Assembly (NCBI GenBank): GCA_035542855.1
Contig: DATKKM010000054.1
Span: 1-37,898 of the forward strand
Source of the DNA: DATKKM01 sp035542855
Lineage (GTDB): Bacteria > Chloroflexota > Dehalococcoidia > SM23-28-2 > RBG-16-64-32
Length of the DNA: 37,898 nt
Direction: 5' to 3'
Part shown: in pieces, positions 29,854-37,640 of the stretch
Layout: each line of letters starts with the position of its first letter
Numbering within the stretch: position 1 is the stretch's first letter
Made by a program: the position numbers and the translations under genes
The notes under the pieces: model-generated
Seen by the model: the letters and a program-made list of their open reading frames with translations, nothing else
Database searches by the model: none
What the model was told of the DNA's origin: nothing

Positions 29854-30773
29854 GCAGGCTGCCCGCCTACCGCGACCTGCCGGGCGGCCGTTCCTGGGGG
29901 CTCTGGGGCGATGACGATGAGCTGGGCTGCCTGAACCTGCTCACGCCTGAACGCACGGCAGCCGCGGCGAAGCTGGTGCGCAAGGGGACGGTATTCCCCC
30001 TCAACCTGCGCATTGACCGGCCGGACCCGCCGCTCTACGGGCGCGGCGCCGTCAGGCACACCATCACCGGCGAGGGCGGCAACGGCCGGGACGACTACCT
30101 GGACAACTTCTGGCCTCAGGCGTCCAGCCAGTGGGACAGCCTGCGCCACATCCGTCATCCAGAGTCCGGCTGGTACAACGGCGTGCGAGACGAGCAGATC
30201 ATCGCCGGGAGCGAAGGCAAGCTCGGCATCGACGTGCAGGCCCGGCGTGGCATAGCCGGGCGCGGTGTGCTGCTTGACATCGCGCGCGTACGAGCAGTCG
30301 ACTACACCGCGCCGGAGCCGGTCACCGTCGCTGACCTGGAGGCGGCTCAAGCCGCGCAGGGTGTCTCGATCGATACCGGCGACATCCTCCTGATCTGCAC
30401 CGGATGGCTCAACTGGTACGCCCGCGAATCAACGCGAGAGCAGCGGATCGACATGGCCGACCGCAACAACCTGCGCGCGCCCGGCCTTGCGGCGACCGAG
30501 GATATGGCCGAGTGGCTGTGGGATCACCACGTTTCCGCGGTGGCCGCCGATAACCCGGCGCTGGAGGCCTGGCCGCCGCGCAACGAGACCGGCGGCTTCC
30601 TGCACCAGCGCCTGATCCCGCTGCTGGGCCTGATGATCGGCGAGCTGTGGTGGCTGGACGACCTGGCGCGGGACTGCGCCGCTGACGGCGTCCACGAGTT
30701 CTTCTTCACGTCCGCGCCGCTGAACGTGATAGGGGGCGTCGGCTCACCCCCAAACGCGCTCGCGATAAAGTGA
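29850..30773 (+). CDS. Cyclase-family protein (kynurenine formamidase-like fold)
   Basis: 307 aa of the PF04199 putative cyclase family. Family features: opening WGDDDELGCLNLLTPE, SSQWDSLRHIRHP in place of the HxGTHxD metal motif (a known subgroup form), RGVLLDIARVR, IDTGDILLICTGWLNWY, AADNPALEAWPP and the final FTSAPLNVIGGVGSPPNALAI. Members hydrolyse cyclic amides or esters, or are uncharacterised; the true substrate is unknown. The ATGA overlap with the mannosidase stop shows tight coupling, but I see no metabolic logic linking them. Confidence 0.9.
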   Translation: MSRLPAYRDLPGGRSWGLWGDDDELGCLNLLTPERTAAAAKLVRKGTVFPLNLRIDRPDPPLYGRGAVRHTITGEGGNGRDDYLDNFWPQASSQWDSLRHIRHPESGWYNGVRDEQIIAGSEGKLGIDVQARRGIAGRGVLLDIARVRAVDYTAPEPVTVADLEAAQAAQGVSIDTGDILLICTGWLNWYARESTREQRIDMADRNNLRAPGLAATEDMAEWLWDHHVSAVAADNPALEAWPPRNETGGFLHQRLIPLLGLMIGELWWLDDLARDCAADGVHEFFFTSAPLNVIGGVGSPPNALAIK

Positions 30774-30842
30774 CGTCCGACGGGCCGGTTGGCCCACGCA
30801 TTACCTGACTCTCGGCCATACCGTCCGCGCTCAATCGGCGTT

Positions 30843-30854
30843 TAGATTGGTGCG
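30843..30854 (+). promoter_or_regulatory. Putative leaderless promoter of the 30855 lipoprotein
   Basis: TAGATT (30843-30848) ends exactly 6 nt before the ATG; no ribosome site. Confidence 0.35.
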
Positions 30855-31346
30855 ATGAAGATCCTTCTGCCAATGATCCTCACGCTAGCAGCCTTGCTGG
30901 CGATCGCTGGGGCAGCCTGTGGTGACGATGACGCTTCGCCGGCCACGCCCACGTCATCCGCCGCGGAGACCACACCGGCGGCGACCAACCTGAAGCCGCC
31001 GGATTCCGAACTGCCTGCCGCGGGCATTTGCGCCGGTGCGCCGGCCAGTAGCCCAGCAACGGTGGAGTTCCACGTCGATGTCCCGGCGCCACGCTGCCAG
31101 CGCGTGCTGCCATCCACACACATCCGCCTCGTGAACAAGATCGAGAGGACGGTCGACTTCCAGCTGGGCGTCTTCCGCGGCACGCTTGCGCCCGGTGCTG
31201 ACGCGACCTCCGGCCTGCCCGCCGGCGAGTTCCTGGCGCCGGGCGTCCACGGTATTCTGTCGACCGCCTACGGCGACGGCTCCAGCCTCGTTGGCTCGGG
31301 CGAGCTCTGGCTGCAGGCCGGGGCGAGTCCGGCTGGGGGGAACTAG
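30855..31346 (+). CDS. Small lipoprotein
   Basis: 163 aa. A lipoprotein signal peptide (MKILLPMILTLAALLAIAGAAC, lipobox AGAAC) is followed by a Gly-Asp-rich start (GDDDAS), a Pro/Thr/Ser linker and a ~100-residue domain beginning ICAGAPASSPATVEFHVDVPAPRCQRV with two cysteines. The composition of LVNKIERTVDFQLGVFRGTLAPGADATSGLPAGEFLAPGVHGILST suggests a small beta-sandwich, perhaps cupredoxin-like, without a visible copper site. It is 5 bp upstream of a second lipoprotein gene. Confidence 0.8.
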   Translation: MKILLPMILTLAALLAIAGAACGDDDASPATPTSSAAETTPAATNLKPPDSELPAAGICAGAPASSPATVEFHVDVPAPRCQRVLPSTHIRLVNKIERTVDFQLGVFRGTLAPGADATSGLPAGEFLAPGVHGILSTAYGDGSSLVGSGELWLQAGASPAGGN

Positions 31347-31351
31347 CTCCG

Positions 31352-32374
31352 ATGCGCGTTGTGCTGGCCGTCGTCGCGTTCTTGGCTATCATCGCAGTTG
31401 CCTGCGGGGGCGACGACGAGCAAGCAACACCCTCACCAACCCGCACGGCGCCCGAGCCGACGCCGATCCCCTGGGTTGATGCGACGCACGGGCCTTCGCC
31501 TTCCCCGTCGCAGTACCCGAGCCCGGCCCCGGCTGACTTGGCAGTCCGGGCTTGCACGGGCGACGAAGTCCGGGGCGAGATCAGCGGCAGCAACGGGGCC
31601 GCCGGGAACAACCTGGTCTACCTGAGCTTCAGCAACATCTCGGCGACGCCTTGCCGCCTTGAAGGCGCGCCGGAGGGGCGCCTTGTTGACGCGTCCGGCG
31701 CCACGCTACAGGCGTCGGTCAAGGCCGCCGATTGCTTCTGGGAACAAGAGGTGGAATGCGCCGCGCGTCTTGTGTCGGTGCTGCAACCGGATACGCCGGA
31801 CGCTGACCGCGCGTTGATGGTCACCAGCTTCCCGAACCAGCCTGCGCAGTGCGACAAGGTTGACGCGACGTTCGTGCTCACCCTGCCAGATAACGCCGGC
31901 GAGCTTTCGATTCCTTACGGGCAGATGGACAGCTGCGGGACGCTTACCTACGGCCGCTTCCTGCCGCCTGCCCGGCCAACCGGGACGCCCGCCCCGCCGT
32001 TCCCGCTGACGGCCGCTCTCCACCTGCCTGCCGCGGTGAGCGCCGGGACGACGCTGCTATTCACCGCGGAGATCACGAACAACGGCTCCACACCGTTCGA
32101 CTTCGGCGACCTCTGCCCGAACTACAGCCTGATCATCGGCGCGAAGGTGGCGGGCGGCAACTACCTGCTCAACTGCCAGCCCGCGCGCCAGATCGCCGCC
32201 GGCGAGACGGCCGTGTTCCAGATGCAGGCCGGCATTCCGTCAACAGCTGCGCCGGGGGAGTACTACGTCGACTGGGTGCTGGACGGGACGACGTACCAGG
32301 TGGGCGCCGGACGCAGTTCCTTGATCGAGAAGACGCCGTACACGATTGAGGTTGTCGCCGCGCCGTCTTCCTGA
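31352..32374 (+). CDS. DUF4232-like lipoprotein
   Basis: 340 aa. A lipoprotein signal (MRVVLAVVAFLAIIAVAC, lipobox AVAC) and Thr/Pro linker lead to a domain (about 65-200) with the DUF4232 pattern: RACTGDEVRGEISGSNGAAGNNLVYLSFSNISATPCRLEGAPEGRLVDASG, and later cysteines. A second beta-domain (about 215-335) with FTAEITNNGSTPFDF resembles intracellular-proteinase-inhibitor or BsuPI-like folds. It is anchored outside the membrane; function unknown. It is probably an operon partner of the preceding lipoprotein. Confidence 0.8.
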   Translation: MRVVLAVVAFLAIIAVACGGDDEQATPSPTRTAPEPTPIPWVDATHGPSPSPSQYPSPAPADLAVRACTGDEVRGEISGSNGAAGNNLVYLSFSNISATPCRLEGAPEGRLVDASGATLQASVKAADCFWEQEVECAARLVSVLQPDTPDADRALMVTSFPNQPAQCDKVDATFVLTLPDNAGELSIPYGQMDSCGTLTYGRFLPPARPTGTPAPPFPLTAALHLPAAVSAGTTLLFTAEITNNGSTPFDFGDLCPNYSLIIGAKVAGGNYLLNCQPARQIAAGETAVFQMQAGIPSTAAPGEYYVDWVLDGTTYQVGAGRSSLIEKTPYTIEVVAAPSS

Positions 32375-32440
32375 GACCAGAAGTTCCATTCGGTTGGCGG
32401 CCACGGTAGAGTAGCGGTTACCACGCACCGGAGGTCGCCC

Positions 32441-33613
32441 ATGACAGACATTACCGCAGCCAAGGAACGCGCGAAGCAGGCCGTCGCCGCAGCCAAGGAA
32501 GAGCTGGTCGGGATCAGCCTGGAGATCCACGCCCACCCGGAGCTGGCGCTGAAAGAGGAGCGGGCGGCGAAACTCCTGTCGGACCACCTGGAGTCGAACG
32601 GGTTCGCGGTGGAGCGGGGAGCGCACGGCATCGCGACGGCGTTCCGCGGGACGTGGGGCAACGGGCCGGTCACACTCGCCTACCTGCTGGAGTACGACGC
32701 GCTGCCGGAGGTTGGGCACGCCTGCGGGCACAACCTGATCGCCACGGCCGGCTTCGGCGGCGCTATCGGACTGAAGGAGGCGCTCGACCCTTCGCAGGTG
32801 ACGCTCGTGGTGTTGGGCACGCCGGCGGAGGAGGACCTGGGCGGCAAGGTGATGCTGATCGCGCGCGGGGCCTTCGATGGCGTCGACGCGGCGATGATGG
32901 TGCACCCGGCGCCGCTGGAGATCGCAGATCCGCCGATGTTCGGAGTGGAGAGCGTGACGGTGACGTACCACGGCCGCGGGGCGCACGCCGCCGTCGCCCC
33001 GGAGACGGCGATCAACGCCCTCGATGCGCTGGTCACGGCCTACCAGTCGATGGCGCAGCTGCGGCAGCACATCCGCCGCGACGCCCGCATGTGCGGGGTG
33101 ATCCTGCACGGCGGCTCGGCGACGAACGTGATCCCGGACCGCACCGTCGGCAAGTTCGAGGTGCGGGCGCTGCAGCCGCAGTACCTGGCGGAGCTGAAGG
33201 AGCGGGTGATCGGTTGCTTCGAGGCCGGCGCGAAGGCCACGGGCTGCACGTACGAGGCCGCCTGGATGCCGGGCGCCTACGCCCCGATGAACAACAACGC
33301 GCCCCTGGCTGCCGCCTACAAGGCGAACGCCGAGTCGCTGGGGCGCAAGTTCCTCAACATCCCGGTGGAGTCGACGGGGAGCACGGACATGGGCAACGTG
33401 AGCTGGGTTGTGCCTTCGATCCACCCGACGTTCACGCTGGGCGGATTCGCGCTGAACCACACAGCGGGCTTTACCCAGATCTGCGCCACGGACGCCGCGC
33501 ACGACAATATGATCCAGGCCGGCCAATCGCTGGCGATGACGGGAGTGGACCTGGTGCTGCAGCCGGGCCTGCTGGACGAGGTGAAGGCGGCCTTCCGCCC
33601 CCACCGGATTTGA
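32441..33613 (+). CDS. M20-family metallopeptidase / amidohydrolase
   Basis: 390 aa. It is of the M20 peptidase (AbgB, PM20D2-like) type, hydrolysing an N-acyl amino acid or dipeptide. Features: a helical start and EIHAHPELALKEERAAKLL, metal-site GHACGHNLI, TPAEEDLGGKVMLI, the lid domain VTYHGRGAHAAVAPETAINALDAL, and a C-terminal GSTDMGNVSWVVPSIHPT. A GGAGGT precedes the ATG by 5 nt. No signal peptide. The substrate is not predictable. Confidence 0.92.
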   Translation: MTDITAAKERAKQAVAAAKEELVGISLEIHAHPELALKEERAAKLLSDHLESNGFAVERGAHGIATAFRGTWGNGPVTLAYLLEYDALPEVGHACGHNLIATAGFGGAIGLKEALDPSQVTLVVLGTPAEEDLGGKVMLIARGAFDGVDAAMMVHPAPLEIADPPMFGVESVTVTYHGRGAHAAVAPETAINALDALVTAYQSMAQLRQHIRRDARMCGVILHGGSATNVIPDRTVGKFEVRALQPQYLAELKERVIGCFEAGAKATGCTYEAAWMPGAYAPMNNNAPLAAAYKANAESLGRKFLNIPVESTGSTDMGNVSWVVPSIHPTFTLGGFALNHTAGFTQICATDAAHDNMIQAGQSLAMTGVDLVLQPGLLDEVKAAFRPHRI

Positions 33614-33683
33614 CCGAAAACCGAACAAAGTTCGCACAGATTCGCGTTGACCCGCCCGTAACCGGCGTGTATCGTTCCGCCCG

Positions 33684-34181
33684 ATGACCGAAGTTGCGCT
33701 CCGCCTGAAGATCCGCGAGGCCCGTGACGACGACGCCGATCAGCTCACCGCCTTGATCGAGCGCTGCTACGGCGAGTACGAGGGCTGCGTGCTGGACGTG
33801 GACGGCGAGGCGCCGGAGCTGCGCGCCATCGCAAGCCACCACGCGAGGCACGGCGGCCGCTTCTGGGTGGCCGAGTCCGAGGGACGGCTGCTGGCCTGCG
33901 CCGGGCTGGTCTCCACGCCGAATCCCGGCGTGATGGAGATGAAGAAGATCTACGTCGCCAAGGAGGCCCGCCAGGTGGGGCTGGGAGCGCGGCTCTGCAG
34001 CCTGGTCGAGGCGGAGGCGATGAGCCGTGGGGCGTCGGCGATCGAGTTGTGGAGCGACACCCGCTTCCTGGACGCGCACCGCCTGTACGAGCGCCGCGGC
34101 TACGTTCGCGGCCCGAAGACGCGGGAGCTGCACGACAAGAGCCGCAGCGTCGAGTACTACTACCGCAAGGCGCTGGGGTAG
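33684..34181 (+). CDS. GNAT acetyltransferase
   Basis: 165 aa. A GCN5-type N-acetyltransferase. IREARDDDADQLTALIERCY opens it, VWVAESEGRLLACAGL and MEMKKIYVAKEARQVGLGARLCSLVEAEAMSRG (the acetyl-CoA loop) follow, and it ends with ELWSDTRFLDAHRLYERRGYVRG. The acceptor substrate is unknown. TATCGT lies 8 nt before the ATG, with no ribosome site. Confidence 0.92.
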   Translation: MTEVALRLKIREARDDDADQLTALIERCYGEYEGCVLDVDGEAPELRAIASHHARHGGRFWVAESEGRLLACAGLVSTPNPGVMEMKKIYVAKEARQVGLGARLCSLVEAEAMSRGASAIELWSDTRFLDAHRLYERRGYVRGPKTRELHDKSRSVEYYYRKALG

Positions 34182-34186
34182 CGCGA

Positions 34187-34205
34187 GTCAGGCTGAAAGC
34201 CTGAC
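34187..34205. repeat. Hairpin GTCAGGCT/AGCCTGAC
   Basis: A perfect 8-bp stem with loop GAA between two convergent genes 28 bp apart. No T-run; it could still be a two-way terminator. Related to 13330-13345. Confidence 0.6.
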
Positions 34206-34209
34206 CACG

Positions 34210-34665
34210 TCACGCGCCGATGAGCTGCGCCGCCAGCACCGCGATCATCGCCGCCAGGCAGACCAGGTGCCCGCGAAAGATTCTGCGCGCCAGGCTGCTC
34301 TGAACGTCCGCCGGATCGGCACGCGTGCCGAGGCGCCGCGCGTCGGCGAAGATGCGCGCGCCGGCCAGCCCGATGCCGGTCACTGCGCCCGCGAATGAGA
34401 CGACGCTCACCCAGACCGGCGCATCGCCGTCGATCGCCTGGGCGATGAGGCAGGCGAGCAGCGCCAGCATCACGAGCCCGACCAGCCGCCCCATCGGCGA
34501 GGCCGTCGTCGTCACCCGCCGGTAGTACGCCGCGATCGAGCCCAGGACAGGCTCCGGGACGAGCGGCTCGGCCCGGTGGCGGGCGACCTGCACATCGAAC
34601 ATTAGGTCGAACCAGAGGACGGCGAGCAGGAAGCCTGCCGCCGCCGTTATCGCCTGGCCCAGCAC
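34210..34665 (-). CDS. Four-helix membrane protein of unknown function
   Basis: 151 aa with a short hydrophobic N-terminal segment (GQAITAAAGFLLAVLWFDLMFDV) and about three further helices (LVGLVMLALLACLIAQ, VWVSVVSFAGAVTGIGLAG, GHLVCLAAMIAVLAAQ). I recognise no family. The start is GTG at 34665, one base after the TAG stop of the dehydrogenase (34667-34669), so the two are co-translated. Confidence 0.75.
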   Translation of the reverse strand: MLGQAITAAAGFLLAVLWFDLMFDVQVARHRAEPLVPEPVLGSIAAYYRRVTTTASPMGRLVGLVMLALLACLIAQAIDGDAPVWVSVVSFAGAVTGIGLAGARIFADARRLGTRADPADVQSSLARRIFRGHLVCLAAMIAVLAAQLIGA

Positions 34666-34666
34666 C

Positions 34667-35782
34667 CTATGGCGTGATCACGGCGCGGGAGACGGACGTC
34701 TGCTTGCCCTCCCACTCCGCCTTCTGGAACGCCTCGTCGATCTTATCCAGCGAGAACCTGTCGGAGACGACGTTGGCCAGCGGGAAGCGGTCCTTGTTGC
34801 GGATGAGGAAGTCCAGCGCGGCCGGCAGGATGATCGGGTCGTACATCACCGTCGCCACTATCTTCTTGTTGTTCCAGACCAGGCTGGAGGGGTCGATCGC
34901 CGTCGTCTTGAAGAGCGAGATGTTGCCGACCTCCAGGTATGTCCCGCCGGCCCGCAGCATGTTCAGCCCCTCCGGCATCGCGTCCGGGATGCCCACGAAC
35001 TCGCAGACGATATCGGCGCCGCGGCCGCCGGTCAGAGACATCACCTTGCCGATGCGGTCAGGCCCCGAGGTGTCCTTCGTGATATCGATGACCTCGTCCG
35101 CGCCGCACTTCTTGGCCATCTCCAGGCGCGCAGGCATGCCATCAATCACGATAATCGTGCCGGCGCCCATGGAGCGCGCGACGGCCGTGGCGTTCAGGCC
35201 GAGCCCGCCCGCGCCCTGGATCACCACCGTATCGCCCATCCTCAGCCCCGTCTTGGACAGCGAGTGGATGACCTGCGAAAGCGCGCAGTTCACCGGCGTC
35301 ACCATCTCGTCGCTCAGCTCGTCCGGCACTTTGAAGACGAATGCGGCGTCCTTCATGTAGTAGTACTCGGCGTAGGCGCCGAAAAAGTGCGGGGGGTTAT
35401 CGGCGACCGGGACCGGAGGGTACTTCGTGGGGCAGGCGGAGTACTCGCCGCGCAGGCACTGATAGCAGCGGCGGCAGGGCGTGAAGTACGGGTAGACGAT
35501 GCGGTCGCCTTCCTTCAGCGGCCGCCCCATCGAGTCCGTGCTGACGTTGGCGCCCAGCTTCGCCACGCGGCCGGTCATCTCGTGGCCCAGGATACGCGGG
35601 CCGGGGCCCATCATGGCGATGCGGATGTCGCCGCGCCAGACGTGGAGGTCGGAGCCGCAGATGCCGGCGGAGGTGATCTTCACGATCATGCCGTCCGGCG
35701 CCGGGTCCGGCACAGGGTACTCGCGGATTTCAAACGGCTGGCCGACATCGGTGTAGACGGCGGCGCGTGCGGTCTCGGTCAT
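34667..35782 (-). CDS. Zinc-dependent medium-chain alcohol dehydrogenase
   Basis: 371 aa, MDR superfamily. Catalytic zinc ligands in AGICGSDLHVW and LGHEM; structural zinc loop CRRCYQCLRGEYSAC; cofactor fold VVIQGAGGLGLNATAVARSMGAGTIIVIDG with the acidic residue of DG favouring NAD. Substrate unknown (threonine/sorbitol-dehydrogenase-like). GAAGGAG stands 5-7 nt before the ATG. It is followed immediately by the small membrane protein. Confidence 0.95.
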   Translation of the reverse strand: MTETARAAVYTDVGQPFEIREYPVPDPAPDGMIVKITSAGICGSDLHVWRGDIRIAMMGPGPRILGHEMTGRVAKLGANVSTDSMGRPLKEGDRIVYPYFTPCRRCYQCLRGEYSACPTKYPPVPVADNPPHFFGAYAEYYYMKDAAFVFKVPDELSDEMVTPVNCALSQVIHSLSKTGLRMGDTVVIQGAGGLGLNATAVARSMGAGTIIVIDGMPARLEMAKKCGADEVIDITKDTSGPDRIGKVMSLTGGRGADIVCEFVGIPDAMPEGLNMLRAGGTYLEVGNISLFKTTAIDPSSLVWNNKKIVATVMYDPIILPAALDFLIRNKDRFPLANVVSDRFSLDKIDEAFQKAEWEGKQTSVSRAVITP

Positions 35783-35833
35783 GGGTGTCTCCTTCGGGTG
35801 TTCGTTGGCTTAGCGAGCGCTAGTATACAGCGA

Positions 35834-36397
35834 TCAGGTAACGACGCCCCGCTGAGGCGTCTCCGGCGCCGCGCCCGGCGGCCAGACCACGCCACCCCGG
35901 AGCAGGCGGCTGATCCAGACCCTCACGGTCTCGCTGCGGCGGTGCAAGAGGAACGCGCCGCCGATGAGCGCCGCCTCCAGGAAGAGCGGATAGACTCCGA
36001 GCCTGCCCTCAGCCTCCGGAAACTCGGTGCCGAGAGCTGGCCAGAGCAGCGTCTTCGGGTAGTGGACCACCGGATCGACCAGCGGGTGCGTCAGGCAGCC
36101 GAGCCCGAGCGCCAGCAGACGGGAGTCGCCGCGGCGGGCCAGCGCCGCACCGGCGGTGAGCAGCGCAGACGGGAGCAGCAGCGTGTGCCCCCAGAGGTGA
36201 TCGTCGGGCAGCCTGTCCCGCAGAACAAACCACTTCAGCGGCTTGTCGATGAGGTCTGGCAGGACGGAGCCGAGGGCCACGAAGCGATAGTCGAGCGGGT
36301 CTGGCGCTATCGGCGACCGGCGCCGGAGCGTGCGCCAGATGCGCGAAGCGCCCTTCACTCCGCCGGCGGCGATGCCCATGTGCGTGAACGGATACAT
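35834..36397 (-). CDS. YdjM-like (DUF457) membrane metal hydrolase homologue
   Basis: 187 aa. MYPFTHMGIAAGG, VALGSVLPDLIDKPL, DDHLWGHTLLLP and CLTHPLVDPVVHYPKT are the His/Asp-bearing loops of the YdjM/LexA-binding inner-membrane hydrolase group, with about four helices between them. Role unknown. Its last ten or so codons (PETPQRGVVT) are encoded by a REP-like hairpin (35841-35862), so the tail is likely an accident of repeat insertion. No ribosome site is seen. Confidence 0.8.
   Translation of the reverse strand: MYPFTHMGIAAGGVKGASRIWRTLRRRSPIAPDPLDYRFVALGSVLPDLIDKPLKWFVLRDRLPDDHLWGHTLLLPSALLTAGAALARRGDSRLLALGLGCLTHPLVDPVVHYPKTLLWPALGTEFPEAEGRLGVYPLFLEAALIGGAFLLHRRSETVRVWISRLLRGGVVWPPGAAPETPQRGVVT
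35841..35862. repeat. REP-like hairpin at the 3' end of the YdjM-like gene
   Basis: Arms ACGACGCC and GAGGCGTCT around a GCT-containing loop, with one mismatch in the stem. It is of the same family as the hairpin at 19884. Confidence 0.55.
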
Positions 36398-36436
36398 GTA
36401 AGGGGAACGTTAGCAGACGGTGATTCGGTGCGCTTT

Positions 36437-36461
36437 GGACGTCTCAGCGACGCGTCTCTAC
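36437..36461. repeat. Imperfect REP-like hairpin
   Basis: Minus strand GTAGAGACGCGTC, loop GCT, then GAGACGTCC. The stem is imperfect. It lies in the gap before the LysM protein gene. Confidence 0.5.
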
Positions 36462-36502
36462 ATGACGTTTCCCTCTTGGACATCGCGCGGCCGCTGCCCC
36501 AT

Positions 36503-36530
36503 GCTGGGTGCTGAAAGCTGGGTGCTGAAA
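36503..36530 (+). repeat. Heptanucleotide tandem repeat upstream of the LysM gene
   Basis: Four alternating 7-mers: GCTGGGT, GCTGAAA, GCTGGGT, GCTGAAA. It ends 21 bp before the ATG. Confidence 0.7.
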
Positions 36531-36551
36531 GCCCGCGGGGGAGGGGTGGCG

Positions 36552-37601
36552 ATGGGCGATCTCGCAGGGAAGTGGGTCTGGGTCTGGAACTGGCGTCGCT
36601 GCGACGGCGGCGATCCGCAGCGCGTGGCTGACCGGCTGAAAGCAACCGGGTGCCGGGGCGCGCTGGTGAAGGCGTTCGACGCAGGGTACTGGTTCGACCA
36701 GGGGCTGTCGTTCCGCGACATCTGCCGGCGGTTGAAGGCGCGCGGCGTGGCGGTCGGCGGCTGGGGTTACTTGTACGGCGAGGACCGCGCCGGCGAGGCC
36801 CAGCGCGCGATCGAAACGGCGCAGTACGGCGAGGCCGACCTGCTGATGCTGGACGTGGAGTCGGAGTTCAAGGGGCACCCGGAGGCCGCAGAAGAGATCG
36901 CGCTGCGCATCCGGGAAGCGCTGGGGCCGGACTACCCGCTGTACTTCAGCAGCTTCGCCATCGCGCGCTACCACCAGGCGTTCCCGTTCGAGCAGTTCCG
37001 CGCCCGCTGCACGGGCACGGCGCCGCAGGTCTACTGGAACGCCTTCCGCTGGCCGCTGGCGCAGGCGCTGGGCTGGACGTACGACGACTACGCGGCGATG
37101 CGCATGCCCGGGGGGCAGGTGTTCCCGGTGGGCGGGCTGTACCAGGAGGGCGCCGTCCGCTACCCGACACCGGATGAGGTGCGCGCCTTCGTGCGGGAGG
37201 CCGCGGAACGCGGCTCGCCTGGGGTGAGCTTCTGGTCGTACGAGCACATGTCGGAGGAGATGTGGGAGGCGGTGGCGTCCGCGCCGCTGCCGTTCGGGGA
37301 GGGGAAAGAGATGTCGAGCACCGAGTACGCAACGCTATCGCAGGAGCTGGCGGCCGTCGGCGCACGAGTGGACCGGCTGGAGGCGGCCGTCGCCTCGCTC
37401 ACCGGCGCGCAGCCGGGCCCGGCGCCGCAGCCGAGTCCGCCTAAGGCGGACACCTACACCGTCGTCGCCGGCGACACGCTGAGCGGGATCGCGCAGAAGC
37501 TGGGCCTCGGCACCTGGCAGCGCCTGTACGAGGCGAACGTGGGCGTGATCGGCGGCGACCCGAACCGGATCTACCCGGGCCAGGTGCTGGTGTTGCCGTA
37601 G
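36552..37601 (+). CDS. Glycoside-hydrolase-like protein with C-terminal LysM
   Basis: 349 aa. Residues 1-225 form a predicted TIM-barrel of the lysozyme/GH25-like type (KWVWVWNWRRCDGGD, GCRGALVKAFD, GGWGYLYGED, ADLLMLDVESEF with a candidate acidic pair, GVSFWSYEHMSEEMWE). A coiled stretch (EYATLSQELAAVGARVDRLEAAVASL) and a Pro-rich linker lead to one LysM (DTYTVVAGDTLSGIAQKLGLGTWQRLYEANVGVIGGDPNRIYPGQVLVL), which binds peptidoglycan. No signal peptide, as in phage endolysins, which use holins; export is unexplained. GGAGGGG precedes the ATG; the upstream ORF through the heptad repeat is not coding. Confidence 0.85.
   Translation: MGDLAGKWVWVWNWRRCDGGDPQRVADRLKATGCRGALVKAFDAGYWFDQGLSFRDICRRLKARGVAVGGWGYLYGEDRAGEAQRAIETAQYGEADLLMLDVESEFKGHPEAAEEIALRIREALGPDYPLYFSSFAIARYHQAFPFEQFRARCTGTAPQVYWNAFRWPLAQALGWTYDDYAAMRMPGGQVFPVGGLYQEGAVRYPTPDEVRAFVREAAERGSPGVSFWSYEHMSEEMWEAVASAPLPFGEGKEMSSTEYATLSQELAAVGARVDRLEAAVASLTGAQPGPAPQPSPPKADTYTVVAGDTLSGIAQKLGLGTWQRLYEANVGVIGGDPNRIYPGQVLVLP
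37435..37451. repeat. Palindrome GTCCGCCTAAGGCGGAC
   Basis: In-frame in the Pro-rich linker of the LysM protein (encodes SPPKAD). Its sister copy, with TGA for TAA in the centre, lies in the tRNA-Arg 3' half at 12151-12166. Confidence 0.6.
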
Positions 37602-37628
37602 AGAATCGCCCATCCCAACGGTTCCTGC

Positions 37629-37640
37629 GATAATCCCCGT
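37629..37640 (+). promoter_or_regulatory. Putative leaderless promoter of the last gene
   Basis: GATAAT (37629-37634) is followed by 6 nt and then the ATG at 37641. Confidence 0.4.
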
